This document shows positions 27,245 to 37,476 of a stretch of 64,000 bases of DNA, piece by piece. The stretch comes from Brevundimonas sp. UBA5713 (GTDB lineage Bacteria > Pseudomonadota > Alphaproteobacteria > Caulobacterales > Caulobacteraceae). A program made the translations under genes and the position numbers. The DNA is taken from the NCBI RefSeq assembly GCF_002419815.1, contig NZ_DIGV01000041.1, positions 62,001 through 126,000 of the forward strand, in the 5' to 3' direction. The notes beneath the pieces were generated by a model that was not told the origin of the DNA, searched no databases, and saw nothing but the letters and a program-made list of their open reading frames with translations. Position 1 is the stretch's first letter. Each line of letters starts with the position of its first letter.

Positions 27245-27895
27245 TCACGCCGGCTTTTCTTCCAGACGCTTGTCCAGATAGGCACCGACGCGGCGCTCGA
27301 CGGCACCCATGTGATCCTGCCAGAAGTGCGATGCGCCTTCTTCCAGTTCGTAGTCGATGACGATGCCCTTTTGGGTGCGCAGCTTGTTGACCACGCGTTC
27401 CACTTCAACCGGCGGGACGACCGTGTCGGCGGTGCCGTGCAGGAACAGACCCGAAGCCGGGCAGGGGGCGAGGAAGCTGAAGTCGTAGATGTTCGACGGC
27501 GGCGACACCGAGATGAAGCCGTCGGTTTCCGGACGGCGCATCAGCAGCTGCATGCCGATGTAGGCACCGAACTGGTAGCCGGCCACCCAGGTCTGGGTCG
27601 CGGCAGGATTGTTGGCTTGCAACCAGTCCAGAGCGGTGGCGGCGTCGGCCAGTTCACCGATGCCGCTGTCGAACTCGCCCTGAGATTTGCCCACGCCACG
27701 CGAATTATAGCGCAGGGTCGCAAAGCCACGGTTCACAAACAGCTGGTGCAGGGTGACTGCCACCGGATTGTTCATATGGCCGCCCGCCTTCGGGTGCGGG
27801 TGCAGGATCAAAGCGATCGGAGCGTTCGGGCGCTTGCCCGGCGAATAGCGGCCTTCGATGCGGCCAGCAGCACCAGGAAGAATGACTTCAGGCAT
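27245..27895 (-). CDS. Alpha/beta hydrolase-fold protein lacking the nucleophile serine
   Basis: A 216-residue dienelactone-hydrolase-like protein. It has the oxyanion region ILHPHPKAGGHMNNPV, RYNSRGVGKSQGEFD, the late acid loop HGTADTVVPP and the catalytic-type histidine in GASHFW. At the nucleophile elbow, however, it reads AGYQFGAYIG, that is GxQxG where active relatives have GxSxG. Either it is a non-catalytic binding or chaperone protein, or it uses other chemistry. It stands alone on the minus strand, divergent from iscR. Confidence 0.82.
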   Translation of the reverse strand: MPEVILPGAAGRIEGRYSPGKRPNAPIALILHPHPKAGGHMNNPVAVTLHQLFVNRGFATLRYNSRGVGKSQGEFDSGIGELADAATALDWLQANNPAATQTWVAGYQFGAYIGMQLLMRRPETDGFISVSPPSNIYDFSFLAPCPASGLFLHGTADTVVPPVEVERVVNKLRTQKGIVIDYELEEGASHFWQDHMGAVERRVGAYLDKRLEEKPA

Positions 27896-27941
27896 GGATC
27901 GCGTTGTCCCTGTCTTTCAACTCGTATTTCATCGCGGCAGA

Positions 27942-27974
27942 ATACTTGACTACGTAGGTAGGATTTTCTAAATC
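27942..27974 (+). promoter_or_regulatory. Candidate iscR-suf promoter with an IscR-box-like dyad
   Basis: An imperfect dyad starting ATACTTGACTACGTAGG (27942-27964) overlaps a -35-like TTGACT (27946-27951); a -10-like TAAATC lies 17 bp further. The ATA-N2-TTGACT half resembles the type 1 IscR site of other proteobacteria, consistent with autorepression by [2Fe-2S]-IscR. The second half matches poorly. Confidence 0.4.
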
Positions 27975-28056
27975 CCAAGCCGTGTCGCATTTCGCCTGTG
28001 AGGGCGCGGGTTCTACCACAACAACCCTAAAAAGCGCGCAATTTTTGAGGTTTTTG

Positions 28057-28509
28057 ATGCGGCTTTCGACAAAGGGACGTTATGCGGTCATGGCAATGGC
28101 GGATCTGGCCCGAAATGGTGCCGATCGCGCAGTGTCTCTGGCCGAGATCGCGACGCGTCAGGAAATCTCGCTGTCCTATCTCGAGCAACTGTTTGCTCGT
28201 CTGCGCAAAGCCGGTCTGGTGAAAAGCGTGCGCGGGCCGGGCGGTGGCTATCGTCTGGCGCTGGCCGCGTCTGAAACGTGGGTGGCCGACATTGTTCTGG
28301 CGGTGGATGAGCCTATTCGCGCTACCCGTTGTGAAAGCCATGCCAAGGCTGGTGGCTGCATGATGGCGGGCGAGCGCTGCATCACCCACAATCTCTGGGA
28401 AGACCTCGGCGCGGAGATCCATCGCTATCTGGCCAGCGTGTCGCTGGAGGATGTGGTGACCAACCGGCTGCGTAATCGCAGACCGGCAGAGGTCGGGGCC
28501 GCAGCATGA
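28057..28509 (+). CDS. iscR: Rrf2-family Fe-S cluster regulator IscR
   Basis: A 150-residue Rrf2 winged-helix regulator. It opens with MRLSTKGRYAVMAMADLA and has the recognition region QEISLSYLEQLFARLRKAGLVKSVRGPGGGYRL. Three cysteines (92, 101, 108) and His111 match the IscR cluster ligands, with wider spacing than in E. coli (C-x8-C-x6-C-x2-H against C-x5-C-x5-C-x2-H). ATG 28057 has GAGG seven bases before it. Being first in the suf operon, it probably represses the operon when Fe-S clusters are sufficient. Confidence 0.92.
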   Translation: MRLSTKGRYAVMAMADLARNGADRAVSLAEIATRQEISLSYLEQLFARLRKAGLVKSVRGPGGGYRLALAASETWVADIVLAVDEPIRATRCESHAKAGGCMMAGERCITHNLWEDLGAEIHRYLASVSLEDVVTNRLRNRRPAEVGAAA

Positions 28510-29642
28510 GTGTCTATCTGGATTATAATGCCTCGGCGCTGGTGCGGCCCGAGGCTCGTGAGGCTGTGCTGGACGCCATGTCGCTGGGTGGCAATCCTTC
28601 GGCAGTCCACACGCTGGGTCGCAAGGCGCGCGCCCGTGTGGAGACGGCCCGCGCCAACGTGGCCGAACTGGCGGGTGCAGACCCGACCAGCGTCATCTTC
28701 TCTTCGGGTGGTACAGAATCGAACGCGCAGGCCATCGCCAGCGCCGTGGCTGCGGGCTGCCAGCGTGTGATCGTCAGCGCAACGGAGCATCCGTGCGTAG
28801 CCGAAAGCGCTGCACATGCAGGCGTGCCAGTTGAGGTCATGCCGGTGGACGGGCTGGGTGTGGCCGATCTGGAGTGGCTGGAGGCTACACTGGCGAACTG
28901 TCCGCGCGCCTTTGTGGCTCTGCATCACGCCAATAACGAGAGCGGCGTGATCCAACCGGTCGAAAAGGCCGCGGAACTGGTACACGCCCACGATGGCTGG
29001 ATGCATGTCGATGCCATCCAGACGCTGGGCAAGATCGCCGTCGACATCCGTGCCATGGGTGCGGACACATTGACCCTGTCGTCCCACAAGATCGGCGGTC
29101 CGCAGGGCGTCGGTGCTTTGGTGATGCGCGAAGGTCTGTCGGCTATTCGGATCGTACACGGTGCGGGTCAGGAACGTGGTCTGCGGGCGGGTACTGAAAA
29201 CGTGCCCGGTATTGCCGGTTTCGGTGCTGCGGCTGTCGCCGTTCAGCGCGAGATGGCCGAGGGCGTCGATCATGCGGCATGGCGCGACGCCGCCGAGGCG
29301 CGCGTGAAGGCCGCCGGTGCCATCATCATTGGCGAAGGCGCGCCGCGCCTGCCGAACACTTTGTTTATGGCCGTTGAGGGCTGGGACAGCCCGCAACAGC
29401 TGATCACCTTGGATTTGGCAGGGGTTATGGTCTCTGCCGGATCGGCTTGCTCGTCGGGCAAGGTCAAACCGTCGAAGACCATGGTCGCGATGGGGTTGGA
29501 CCATCTGGCGACGGGTGGCGTTCGTATTTCGGGGGGATGGGGCACGGTTGAGAGCGACTGGGTTCGCTTTGCCGATGTCTGGATCGCGGCTTGGGAAAAG
29601 CACCAGTCGCGTCATGCTCCGCGCGTGAAGGAAGTCGCGTAA
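28506..29642 (+). CDS. Cysteine desulfurase, group I (IscS/NifS-like)
   Basis: A 378-residue PLP enzyme that takes sulfur from cysteine. The PLP lysine is in SSHKIGGPQG (about 198), and the catalytic cysteine is in the group I loop SAGSACSSGKV (about 317). It overlaps iscR by four bases (ATGA). Alphaproteobacterial suf operons often carry this group I enzyme as well as SufS, as here. It is rather shorter than E. coli IscS and may be a dedicated SUF-associated or tRNA-thiolation donor. Confidence 0.92.
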   Translation: MSVYLDYNASALVRPEAREAVLDAMSLGGNPSAVHTLGRKARARVETARANVAELAGADPTSVIFSSGGTESNAQAIASAVAAGCQRVIVSATEHPCVAESAAHAGVPVEVMPVDGLGVADLEWLEATLANCPRAFVALHHANNESGVIQPVEKAAELVHAHDGWMHVDAIQTLGKIAVDIRAMGADTLTLSSHKIGGPQGVGALVMREGLSAIRIVHGAGQERGLRAGTENVPGIAGFGAAAVAVQREMAEGVDHAAWRDAAEARVKAAGAIIIGEGAPRLPNTLFMAVEGWDSPQQLITLDLAGVMVSAGSACSSGKVKPSKTMVAMGLDHLATGGVRISGGWGTVESDWVRFADVWIAAWEKHQSRHAPRVKEVA

Positions 29643-29645
29643 ACT

Positions 29646-31112
<1,467 letters not shown>

Positions 31113-31125
31113 GGTAATAAAAACA

Positions 31126-31878
31126 ATGCTTAAGATTGATAACCTTCACGCATCGGTCGAAGATAAGGCCATCCTGAAAGGCCTTTCGTTGGACGTACCG
31201 GCGGGAGAAGTGCACGCCATCATGGGCCCGAATGGTGCGGGCAAGTCGACGCTGGGCAACACCATTGCCGGCCGTCCTGATTATGACGTGACGCAAGGTT
31301 TGGTGACGTGGAACGGTGTGAACCTGCTGGACCTCGACCCAGCAGAGCGTGCCGCCGCTGGCGTCTTTCTGTCGTTCCAGTATCCGGTCGAAATCCCGGG
31401 CGTTCCGGCCATGACTTTCGTGCGTACGGCCCTGAACGCCCAGCGTCGTCAGCGCGGCGAGGAAGAAGTGTCGGCCCCGGCGTTTTTGAAGCTGGTGAAG
31501 GAAGCCTCGAAGAACCTGAAAATGGACTTCGACATGCTGAAACGCCCGCTGAATGTCGGCTTCTCGGGTGGCGAGAAGAAACGCATGGAAATCCTGCAGA
31601 TGGCGGTCCTGGAACCGTCGCTGCTGATCCTCGACGAAACGGACTCGGGCCTCGACATCGATGCTCTGCGTATCGTGTCGGAAGGCGTGAATGCGCTGCG
31701 TCGTGCTGACCGCTCCATGCTGGTCATCACCCACTACCAGCGCCTGCTGGACTACATCAAACCCGACCGCGTGCATGTTCTGGCCGGTGGCCGCATCGTC
31801 GCCTCGGGCGGTCCTGAGCTGGCTCTCCAGCTGGAAGCCGAGGGCTATGACAAATATCTGCCGGGTGAAGCCGCGTGA
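31126..31878 (+). CDS. sufC: Fe-S cluster assembly ATPase SufC
   Basis: A 250-residue ABC-type ATPase. Walker A is GPNGAGKSTLGN (about 36-43), the signature GFSGGEKKRMEILQM and Walker B LLILDETDSGLD are intact, and the H-loop is VITHYQRLLDYI. ATP binding remodels SufB-SufD to expose the nascent cluster. ATG 31126 is 13 bp after sufB. Confidence 0.97.
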   Translation: MLKIDNLHASVEDKAILKGLSLDVPAGEVHAIMGPNGAGKSTLGNTIAGRPDYDVTQGLVTWNGVNLLDLDPAERAAAGVFLSFQYPVEIPGVPAMTFVRTALNAQRRQRGEEEVSAPAFLKLVKEASKNLKMDFDMLKRPLNVGFSGGEKKRMEILQMAVLEPSLLILDETDSGLDIDALRIVSEGVNALRRADRSMLVITHYQRLLDYIKPDRVHVLAGGRIVASGGPELALQLEAEGYDKYLPGEAA

Positions 31879-32897
31879 ACAGTCCGGTCAAGATTGATCT
31901 GACCGACGCGACGACCTTTCCGTCGCGCCGCGTCGAGACTTGGAAATATTCCGATCTGGCGCGCCACCTGCGCGAGGCCCCTGCGGCGTCGCCAGCCGCT
32001 GAGTTGGCCGGTGCGGGTCCGTTTGCCTCGCTGAATGCCGAACCTATGGCGTTTGTGAACGGCAAGGCGGTAACGGCGGCTGATCGCATCGTGTCGGGCG
32101 AGCAGGTGTTGGCGCTGCACTTCGTGTCGCGCGCTGAAGGCACCGGCCATGCTGCCTCGGCTCGTATTGTCGCCCAGTCGGGCGCCAATCTGGTATTGCT
32201 GGAAAGCCATGAAGGGCAGGGCGCGGCCTATGTCGCGCACAACCGTCTGGAACTGGATATCGCGGCGGATGCCACGGTGTCCCGCATCGTTTTGGTCGAG
32301 GATGCCGCCGACGCTATTTCGATTGCAGAGGCCGATGTGAATCTGGCTGCAGGCGGCCGTTACCGTCAAACGGTTCTCACCACGGGTGCCAAGCTGCAAC
32401 GCATCGAGACCCGACTGGCGCACAGCGCCAACGGTGCCGATGCGCGGATGGATGGGCTTTATCTGCTGACCGGCAGCCGTCACACGGATCTGACCACGGT
32501 TGTGGACCATCTGGACGCGGACGGCACCACCAGCCAGCTGACCAAGGGCGTGGCCCGCGAGACCTCGCGCGGCGTGTTCCAGGGTAAGATCATCGTCGAG
32601 CGTGGTGCCGATGGCACCGATGCGCGCATGGCCCACAACGCCCTGATCGATGGCGAGCGTGCCGAGATCGACGCCAAGCCGGAACTGATCATCTATGCCG
32701 ATGACGTGCAGTGCGCACACGGCAATACCGTTGGCACGCTGGACGAGACGGCGCTGTTCTACATGCAGGCCCGTGGCATCACTGCCGAGGAAGCCCGCGC
32801 CCTGTTGACCGAAGCCTTCCTGAACGAGGTCGTTGACCGTATCGAACAGGAAGATGTGCGCGAAGTGGTAGGCCAATGGCTGACGGAACGCCTGTGA
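31875..32897 (+). CDS. sufD: Fe-S cluster assembly protein SufD
   Basis: A 340-residue SufB paralogue that completes the SufBC2D scaffold and helps bring in iron. The N-terminal RRVETWKYSDLARHL and the C-terminal MARGITAEEARALLTEAFLNEV region identify the family; the core includes CAHGNTVG with the metal-binding His. It starts at GTG 31875, overlapping sufC by four bases (GTGA). Confidence 0.95.
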   Translation: MNSPVKIDLTDATTFPSRRVETWKYSDLARHLREAPAASPAAELAGAGPFASLNAEPMAFVNGKAVTAADRIVSGEQVLALHFVSRAEGTGHAASARIVAQSGANLVLLESHEGQGAAYVAHNRLELDIAADATVSRIVLVEDAADAISIAEADVNLAAGGRYRQTVLTTGAKLQRIETRLAHSANGADARMDGLYLLTGSRHTDLTTVVDHLDADGTTSQLTKGVARETSRGVFQGKIIVERGADGTDARMAHNALIDGERAEIDAKPELIIYADDVQCAHGNTVGTLDETALFYMQARGITAEEARALLTEAFLNEVVDRIEQEDVREVVGQWLTERL

Positions 32898-34129
32898 ACG
32901 CCAAGGTGACCAAGGCTTTTGATCCGTACGCCGTACGGAGCGAGTTCCCGATCCTGTCGCGTCAGATCAACGGGCGTCCGCTGGTCTATCTGGACAATGC
33001 TGCCTCGGCGCAAAAGCCGCGTGCTGTGATCGACCGCATGGTTCAGGCGATGGAAGGCAGCTATGCCAACGTCCATCGCGGACTTCACACCCTGTCGAAT
33101 GAATCGACGGAAGCCTTTGAACAGGCTCGTGAAGTTGTCGCGCGTTTCCTGAATGCCGAAACGACCGAGCAGATTGTCTGGACCAAGGGTGGCACCGAAG
33201 CGATCAATCTGGTCGCCAACGGCATCGGTCAAAGCCTGAGCGAAGGCGACGAGATTATCGTCACCGAAATGGAGCACCACTCCAACATTGTGCCGTGGCA
33301 TCTGCTGCGTGAGCGCAAGGGCGTGGTGCTGCGCTGGGCTCCGATCCTTGATGACGGCTCGCTCGATATGGAGGCCTTCAAGGGCCTGTTGAACGCGCGC
33401 ACCAGAGTAGTAGCCGTCACCCACATGTCGAACGTGCTGGGTACCATCAATCCGGTCACCGAAATCACGCGTCTGGCGCACGAGGTGGGTGCCATGGTGC
33501 TGATCGACGGCTGTCAGGGTGCGGTGCACGCTGCGCCCGACGTTCAGGCCATCGGTTGCGACTTCTACGTTCTGACCGGCCACAAGCTGTTCGGCCCCAC
33601 CGGCATCGGCGCACTGTACGGCAAGGCCGAGGCGCTGGAAGCCCTGCCGCCTTATCAGGGTGGTGGCGAGATGATCGAAGTGGTCGAGAAGGAGCGCATC
33701 ACCTATGCGCGTCCGCCGCACCGATTTGAGGCTGGCACCCCGCCGATTGTCGAGGCCATTGGTCTGGGCGCGGCGCTGGAATGGCTGTCGGGCTTTGATC
33801 CCGCCGCCATCCAGGCCCACGAACAGGCGCTGTATGACCGTGCGCTAGAGCGCCTGCATGGCCAGAACTGGCTGCGCATTCTGGGCACAGCAAAAGGCAA
33901 GGGCGCTTTGCTGACGTTCGCTGTCGAAGGGGCGCATGCGCACGATATTGCCCAGATCATGGATCGCTACGGCGTGGCCGTGCGCGCCGGAATGCACTGT
34001 GCGGAGCCTCTGGCGCGTCGCTTGGGCGTAAGTTCGAGCACTCGGGCCTCCTTCGCCCTATATAATACGGTGGAGGAGGTTGATGCCTTCGCCGATGCGC
34101 TGATCAAAGCGCGCAACTTCTTTGTGTGA
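32894..34129 (+). CDS. sufS: Cysteine desulfurase SufS, group II
   Basis: A PLP enzyme of about 411 residues. YLDNAASAQKPRAVID opens the fold, the PLP lysine is in LTGHKLFGPTGIGALYG, and the catalytic cysteine is in RAGMHCAEPLARRLG, the short group II loop. I prefer GTG 32894, which overlaps the sufD stop by four bases like its neighbours; an in-frame ATG at 32876 would add six residues. No SufE gene is in the operon, so the sulfur acceptor is elsewhere. Confidence 0.95.
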   Translation: MNAKVTKAFDPYAVRSEFPILSRQINGRPLVYLDNAASAQKPRAVIDRMVQAMEGSYANVHRGLHTLSNESTEAFEQAREVVARFLNAETTEQIVWTKGGTEAINLVANGIGQSLSEGDEIIVTEMEHHSNIVPWHLLRERKGVVLRWAPILDDGSLDMEAFKGLLNARTRVVAVTHMSNVLGTINPVTEITRLAHEVGAMVLIDGCQGAVHAAPDVQAIGCDFYVLTGHKLFGPTGIGALYGKAEALEALPPYQGGGEMIEVVEKERITYARPPHRFEAGTPPIVEAIGLGAALEWLSGFDPAAIQAHEQALYDRALERLHGQNWLRILGTAKGKGALLTFAVEGAHAHDIAQIMDRYGVAVRAGMHCAEPLARRLGVSSSTRASFALYNTVEEVDAFADALIKARNFFV

Positions 34130-34533
34130 CGACTATGAACGCCAAGACTGACAACGCGATCACTCAAAGCTCGACCTTCGCCGAGACGTGGGACGAGCCG
34201 CAAAAGAGTGCTCTGTCGCAGGCCGAGCTGGACAAGCTGACGGACGATCTGATCGCGGCGCTCAAGACCGTGTACGATCCCGAAATCCCTGTCGATATCT
34301 ATGAACTGGGCCTGATCTATCGCGTTGACGTGAACGATGACCGAGACGTGGTGATCGACATGACGCTGACCGCGCCGGGTTGTCCGGTTGCCGGCGAAAT
34401 GCCGGGCTGGGTGGAAGCGGCCGTGTCCAACGTGGAAGGCGTGCGCTCGGCGCGTGCCAACCTGACGTTCGATCCGCCGTGGGACGCATCGAAAATGAGT
34501 GATGAGGCCAAACTGGCCCTCAACATGTTCTGA
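34126..34533 (+). CDS. sufT: SufT (DUF59/MIP18-family Fe-S maturation protein)
   Basis: A 135-residue protein. DPEIPVDIYELGLIYRVDV and the reactive-cysteine motif TAPGCPVAGEMP mark the MIP18/DUF59 family, which assists Fe-S cluster delivery when demand is high. GTG 34126 overlaps the sufS stop; an ATG three codons later (34135) is an equally plausible start. Confidence 0.93.
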   Translation: MTTMNAKTDNAITQSSTFAETWDEPQKSALSQAELDKLTDDLIAALKTVYDPEIPVDIYELGLIYRVDVNDDRDVVIDMTLTAPGCPVAGEMPGWVEAAVSNVEGVRSARANLTFDPPWDASKMSDEAKLALNMF

Positions 34534-34539
34534 GGCGAT

Positions 34540-34938
34540 ATGACTGATCTTCAGACCCAAACCCGTCCGCGCCGCCCGCGCCCCAAGGTCGTGACCCTGA
34601 CCGATGCCGCTGCGGCGCGCGTGCGCGAGCTGATGGACAATGCCGACCGCAAATGCGTCGGCTTGCGCGTCGGCGTCAAGAATGGCGGCTGTGCGGGACA
34701 GGAATACACCTTTGCCTACGCCGACGAGATCGGTCCGATGGACGAGGTGGTCGAGGACAAGGGCGCTGTGGTTCTGATCGAGCCCAAGGCCATCCTGTTC
34801 CTGATCGGGTCTGAGATCGATTTCGAAACGACGCGGCTGTCTTCTAAATTCGTGTTTAGAAACCCTAACGAGACAGACGCCTGCGGTTGTGGTGAGAGCG
34901 TCACCATCATTCCGGCGACCAGTACTGAGGCTTCATGA
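34540..34938 (+). CDS. sufA: A-type Fe-S carrier (SufA/IscA/HesB family)
   Basis: A 132-residue carrier. The three family cysteines are present, one in KNGGCAGQEYTF and two in ACGCGESV. It receives a cluster from SufBCD and passes it to apoproteins. A Pro/Arg-rich N-terminal extension of about 15 residues precedes the domain. It lies six bases after sufT, and its stop overlaps metN by four bases. Confidence 0.94.
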   Translation: MTDLQTQTRPRRPRPKVVTLTDAAAARVRELMDNADRKCVGLRVGVKNGGCAGQEYTFAYADEIGPMDEVVEDKGAVVLIEPKAILFLIGSEIDFETTRLSSKFVFRNPNETDACGCGESVTIIPATSTEAS

Positions 34939-35954
34939 TCCGACTGCAGGGCGTAACGCGCCGCTATAAAAGCCGCGCGGGCGAACGCGTGGCGTTGGAC
35001 AATGTCGATCTGACCGTCGGCAAGGGCGAGATTTTTGGCGTGGTGGGCCGCTCGGGTGCGGGCAAGTCTACGCTGATCCGCACCATCAACCGCCTCGAGA
35101 CGCCGGACGAGGGCCGCATCTTTGTCGGCGATGTAGAGATCACAGGCCTTGATGGTGCCGCGCTTCGCTCGGCGCGCCGTGGCATCGGCATGATCTTCCA
35201 GCACTTCAACCTGCTGTCGTCCAAGACCATCGAGGACAATGTGGCCTTTCCGCTGCGCCTCGAAGGACGCCCGGCGGCAGAGGTGAAGGTGCGCACGGCG
35301 CAGTTGTTGGACCAGCTGGGTCTGGCTGAGCATGCCAAGAAGTATCCGAAACAGCTTTCCGGTGGCCAGAAACAGCGCGTCGGCATCGCCCGCGCCTTGG
35401 CCTGCGAGCCTCAGGTTCTGTTGTGCGACGAGGCGACCAGCGCGCTGGACCCCGAAACGACCGAAGACATTCTGACCCTGCTGGACGGGCTGAACCGCGA
35501 TCTGGGTCTGACCATTGTACTTATCACCCACCAGATGGAGGTGGTGCGCCGCGTTTGCGACCGTGTGGCTGTTCTGAAGGACGGCAAGATCGTGGAGCAG
35601 GGTGCGACGGCCGATGTTTTCCTGCGCCCGCAGCATCCGGTGACCCAAGCCATGGTGGCCGAAGGCGAGGACGATCTGGACCCGACCACGGTGCCGGCCG
35701 GTGCCACGCTGGCGCGTTTGACCTTCCGTGGGCAGGGCACCTTTGACCCCGAACTCAGCCGCGTGGCCCGTTCGGTAGGCGTCGACTACTCCATTCTGTC
35801 GGGCCGCATCAGCCGTATTCGCGGCGAACCCTGCGGCCAGCTTCTGGTGGCCTTTACGGGTGGTGATGCCGAAAAGGCCATGACCGAACTTGGCCAGCGC
35901 GGCGTGATTGTCGATGCGCTGGACGTCGCCACTCTGGCCAAGGGGGCACGCTGA
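34935..35954 (+). CDS. metN: Methionine ABC transporter ATP-binding protein
   Basis: A 339-residue ATPase. Walker A GRSGAGKSTLIR (about 39), signature QLSGGQKQRVGIARAL and Walker B VLLCDEATSALD, plus a C-terminal NIL domain (about 260-335) that senses methionine and trans-inhibits transport. It imports D/L-methionine with MetI and MetQ. Its ATG overlaps the sufA stop (ATGA), physically coupling methionine import to the suf operon. Confidence 0.95.
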   Translation: MIRLQGVTRRYKSRAGERVALDNVDLTVGKGEIFGVVGRSGAGKSTLIRTINRLETPDEGRIFVGDVEITGLDGAALRSARRGIGMIFQHFNLLSSKTIEDNVAFPLRLEGRPAAEVKVRTAQLLDQLGLAEHAKKYPKQLSGGQKQRVGIARALACEPQVLLCDEATSALDPETTEDILTLLDGLNRDLGLTIVLITHQMEVVRRVCDRVAVLKDGKIVEQGATADVFLRPQHPVTQAMVAEGEDDLDPTTVPAGATLARLTFRGQGTFDPELSRVARSVGVDYSILSGRISRIRGEPCGQLLVAFTGGDAEKAMTELGQRGVIVDALDVATLAKGAR

Positions 35955-36610
35955 TGTTTGCCAATGTAGACTGGACCGAAATCGGCAAGGCCAGCATCGA
36001 TACCCTGCTGATGCTGGGTGGTTCGCTGGTGCTGACGGTGATCATCGGCATTCCGCTGGGCGTGCTGCTGTTCCTGTCAGGCAAGGGCCGTTTGGCTGCC
36101 AATCCCGTGGTCAATGCGGTGCTGTCGTTCGTGGTCAATGTGCTGCGTTCGTTGCCGTTTATTATCCTGCTGATCGTTATGCTGCCGATCACGGTGCTGT
36201 TGGTCGGCACGTCGCTAGGCGTGATGGGCGCTATTCCGCCGCTGGTGGTGGGTACGGCACCGTTTTACGCACGGCTGGTGGAAACGGCCCTGCGCGAAGT
36301 CGATCACGGCGTGGTCGAGGCTACGCAGGCCATGGGAGGCTCAACCTTCCAGATCGTAACGCGCGCCCTGCTGCCGGAGGCGCTACCGGGTATTATTGCG
36401 GGGGCCACGGTTTCGGCCATCGCACTGGTAGGCTATACGGCGATGGCAGGCGTGGTTGGCGCAGGCGGCTTGGGTGACCTGGCTGTCCGCTTTGGCTATC
36501 AACGCTTCCAGACGGACGTCATGTTCGTGACGGTAGTTCTGCTATTGGTATTTGTGCAAATTCTGCAGATGCTAGGTGACTTTCTGGTCGCTAAAGTGTC
36601 GCACCGCTGA
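35954..36610 (+). CDS. metI: Methionine ABC transporter permease
   Basis: A 218-residue permease with five or six membrane segments. VVNVLRSLPFIILLIVMLPIT and EATQAMGGSTFQIVTRALLPEALPGI, the latter the ATPase-contacting EAA loop, are typical of MetI. It overlaps metN by one base (TGATG). Confidence 0.95.
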   Translation: MFANVDWTEIGKASIDTLLMLGGSLVLTVIIGIPLGVLLFLSGKGRLAANPVVNAVLSFVVNVLRSLPFIILLIVMLPITVLLVGTSLGVMGAIPPLVVGTAPFYARLVETALREVDHGVVEATQAMGGSTFQIVTRALLPEALPGIIAGATVSAIALVGYTAMAGVVGAGGLGDLAVRFGYQRFQTDVMFVTVVLLLVFVQILQMLGDFLVAKVSHR

Positions 36611-36627
36611 CGATTCTCGAGGCCTCT

Positions 36628-37446
36628 ATGCTGTTTCGCCGCTCCTTCCTGCTGAACGCCGCCGCTGTGGCTGCCATGGGTATGACCCTTGCCGCCTGTG
36701 GTCGTGGAGGGGGAGAGGCTGACACGTCCGGTCCGCTGCGCGTGGGCGCCACGGCTGTTCCGCATGCTGAAATCCTCGAACAGGTCCGTCCGCTGCTGGC
36801 GGCCGAAGGTGTGACGCTGGAGGTCAAGATCTTCAACGACTACGTCCAGCCAAATGTGCAACTGGCCGAGAAGCGTCTGGACGCCAACTATTTCCAGACC
36901 AAGCCCTATCTGGATGAGTTCAACGCCGCGCGCGGCACCGATCTGACCACGCTGGCGGGCATCCACGTCGAGCCGCTGGGCCTGTATTCGCGCAAGTTTA
37001 CCAAGCTGGAAGACCTGGTTGACGGTGCAGAGATCGTTCTGCCAAACGACGCGTCGAATACCGGCCGTTCGCTACTGCTGCTGCAATCGGCAGGTCTGAT
37101 CACCCTGAAGAAGGGCGAGAACCCGCTGCAAACCGTGGCTGACATTCAGGATAACCGTAAGGGCCTGAAGTTCCGCGAAGTCGAAGCCGCCACCATCCCG
37201 CGTATTCTGCCGCAGGTGGACGCCGCTGTGATCAACACCAACTATGCCCTCGATGCCGGTCTGAAGCCGCGTACCGACGCGCTGGCCCTCGAGGGTGCTG
37301 ATAGCCCCTATGTGAACTATCTGGTCATCCGTCCGGCACGCCAGAATGACCCGCGTTTGGTGGCTCTGGCCAATGCTCTGCGTGGCGAAGCTGCCCGCGC
37401 CTATATCGCCCAGCGCTATGAAGGCGCTGTCGTTCCGGCCCAATAA
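36628..37446 (+). CDS. metQ: Methionine-binding lipoprotein
   Basis: A 272-residue NlpA/MetQ-family binding protein. The N-terminus is a lipoprotein signal ending in the lipobox LAAC (Cys about 23). The ligand domain has VGATAVPHAEILEQVRPLL, NDYVQPN, LDANYFQTKPYLDEFN and LPNDASNTGRSLLLLQ, all characteristic. ATG 36628 has GAGG just upstream. It ends the suf-met cluster. Confidence 0.95.
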   Translation: MLFRRSFLLNAAAVAAMGMTLAACGRGGGEADTSGPLRVGATAVPHAEILEQVRPLLAAEGVTLEVKIFNDYVQPNVQLAEKRLDANYFQTKPYLDEFNAARGTDLTTLAGIHVEPLGLYSRKFTKLEDLVDGAEIVLPNDASNTGRSLLLLQSAGLITLKKGENPLQTVADIQDNRKGLKFREVEAATIPRILPQVDAAVINTNYALDAGLKPRTDALALEGADSPYVNYLVIRPARQNDPRLVALANALRGEAARAYIAQRYEGAVVPAQ

Positions 37447-37476
37447 TCCGTTAGAGATCGCGTCGGACGCTGGCCC

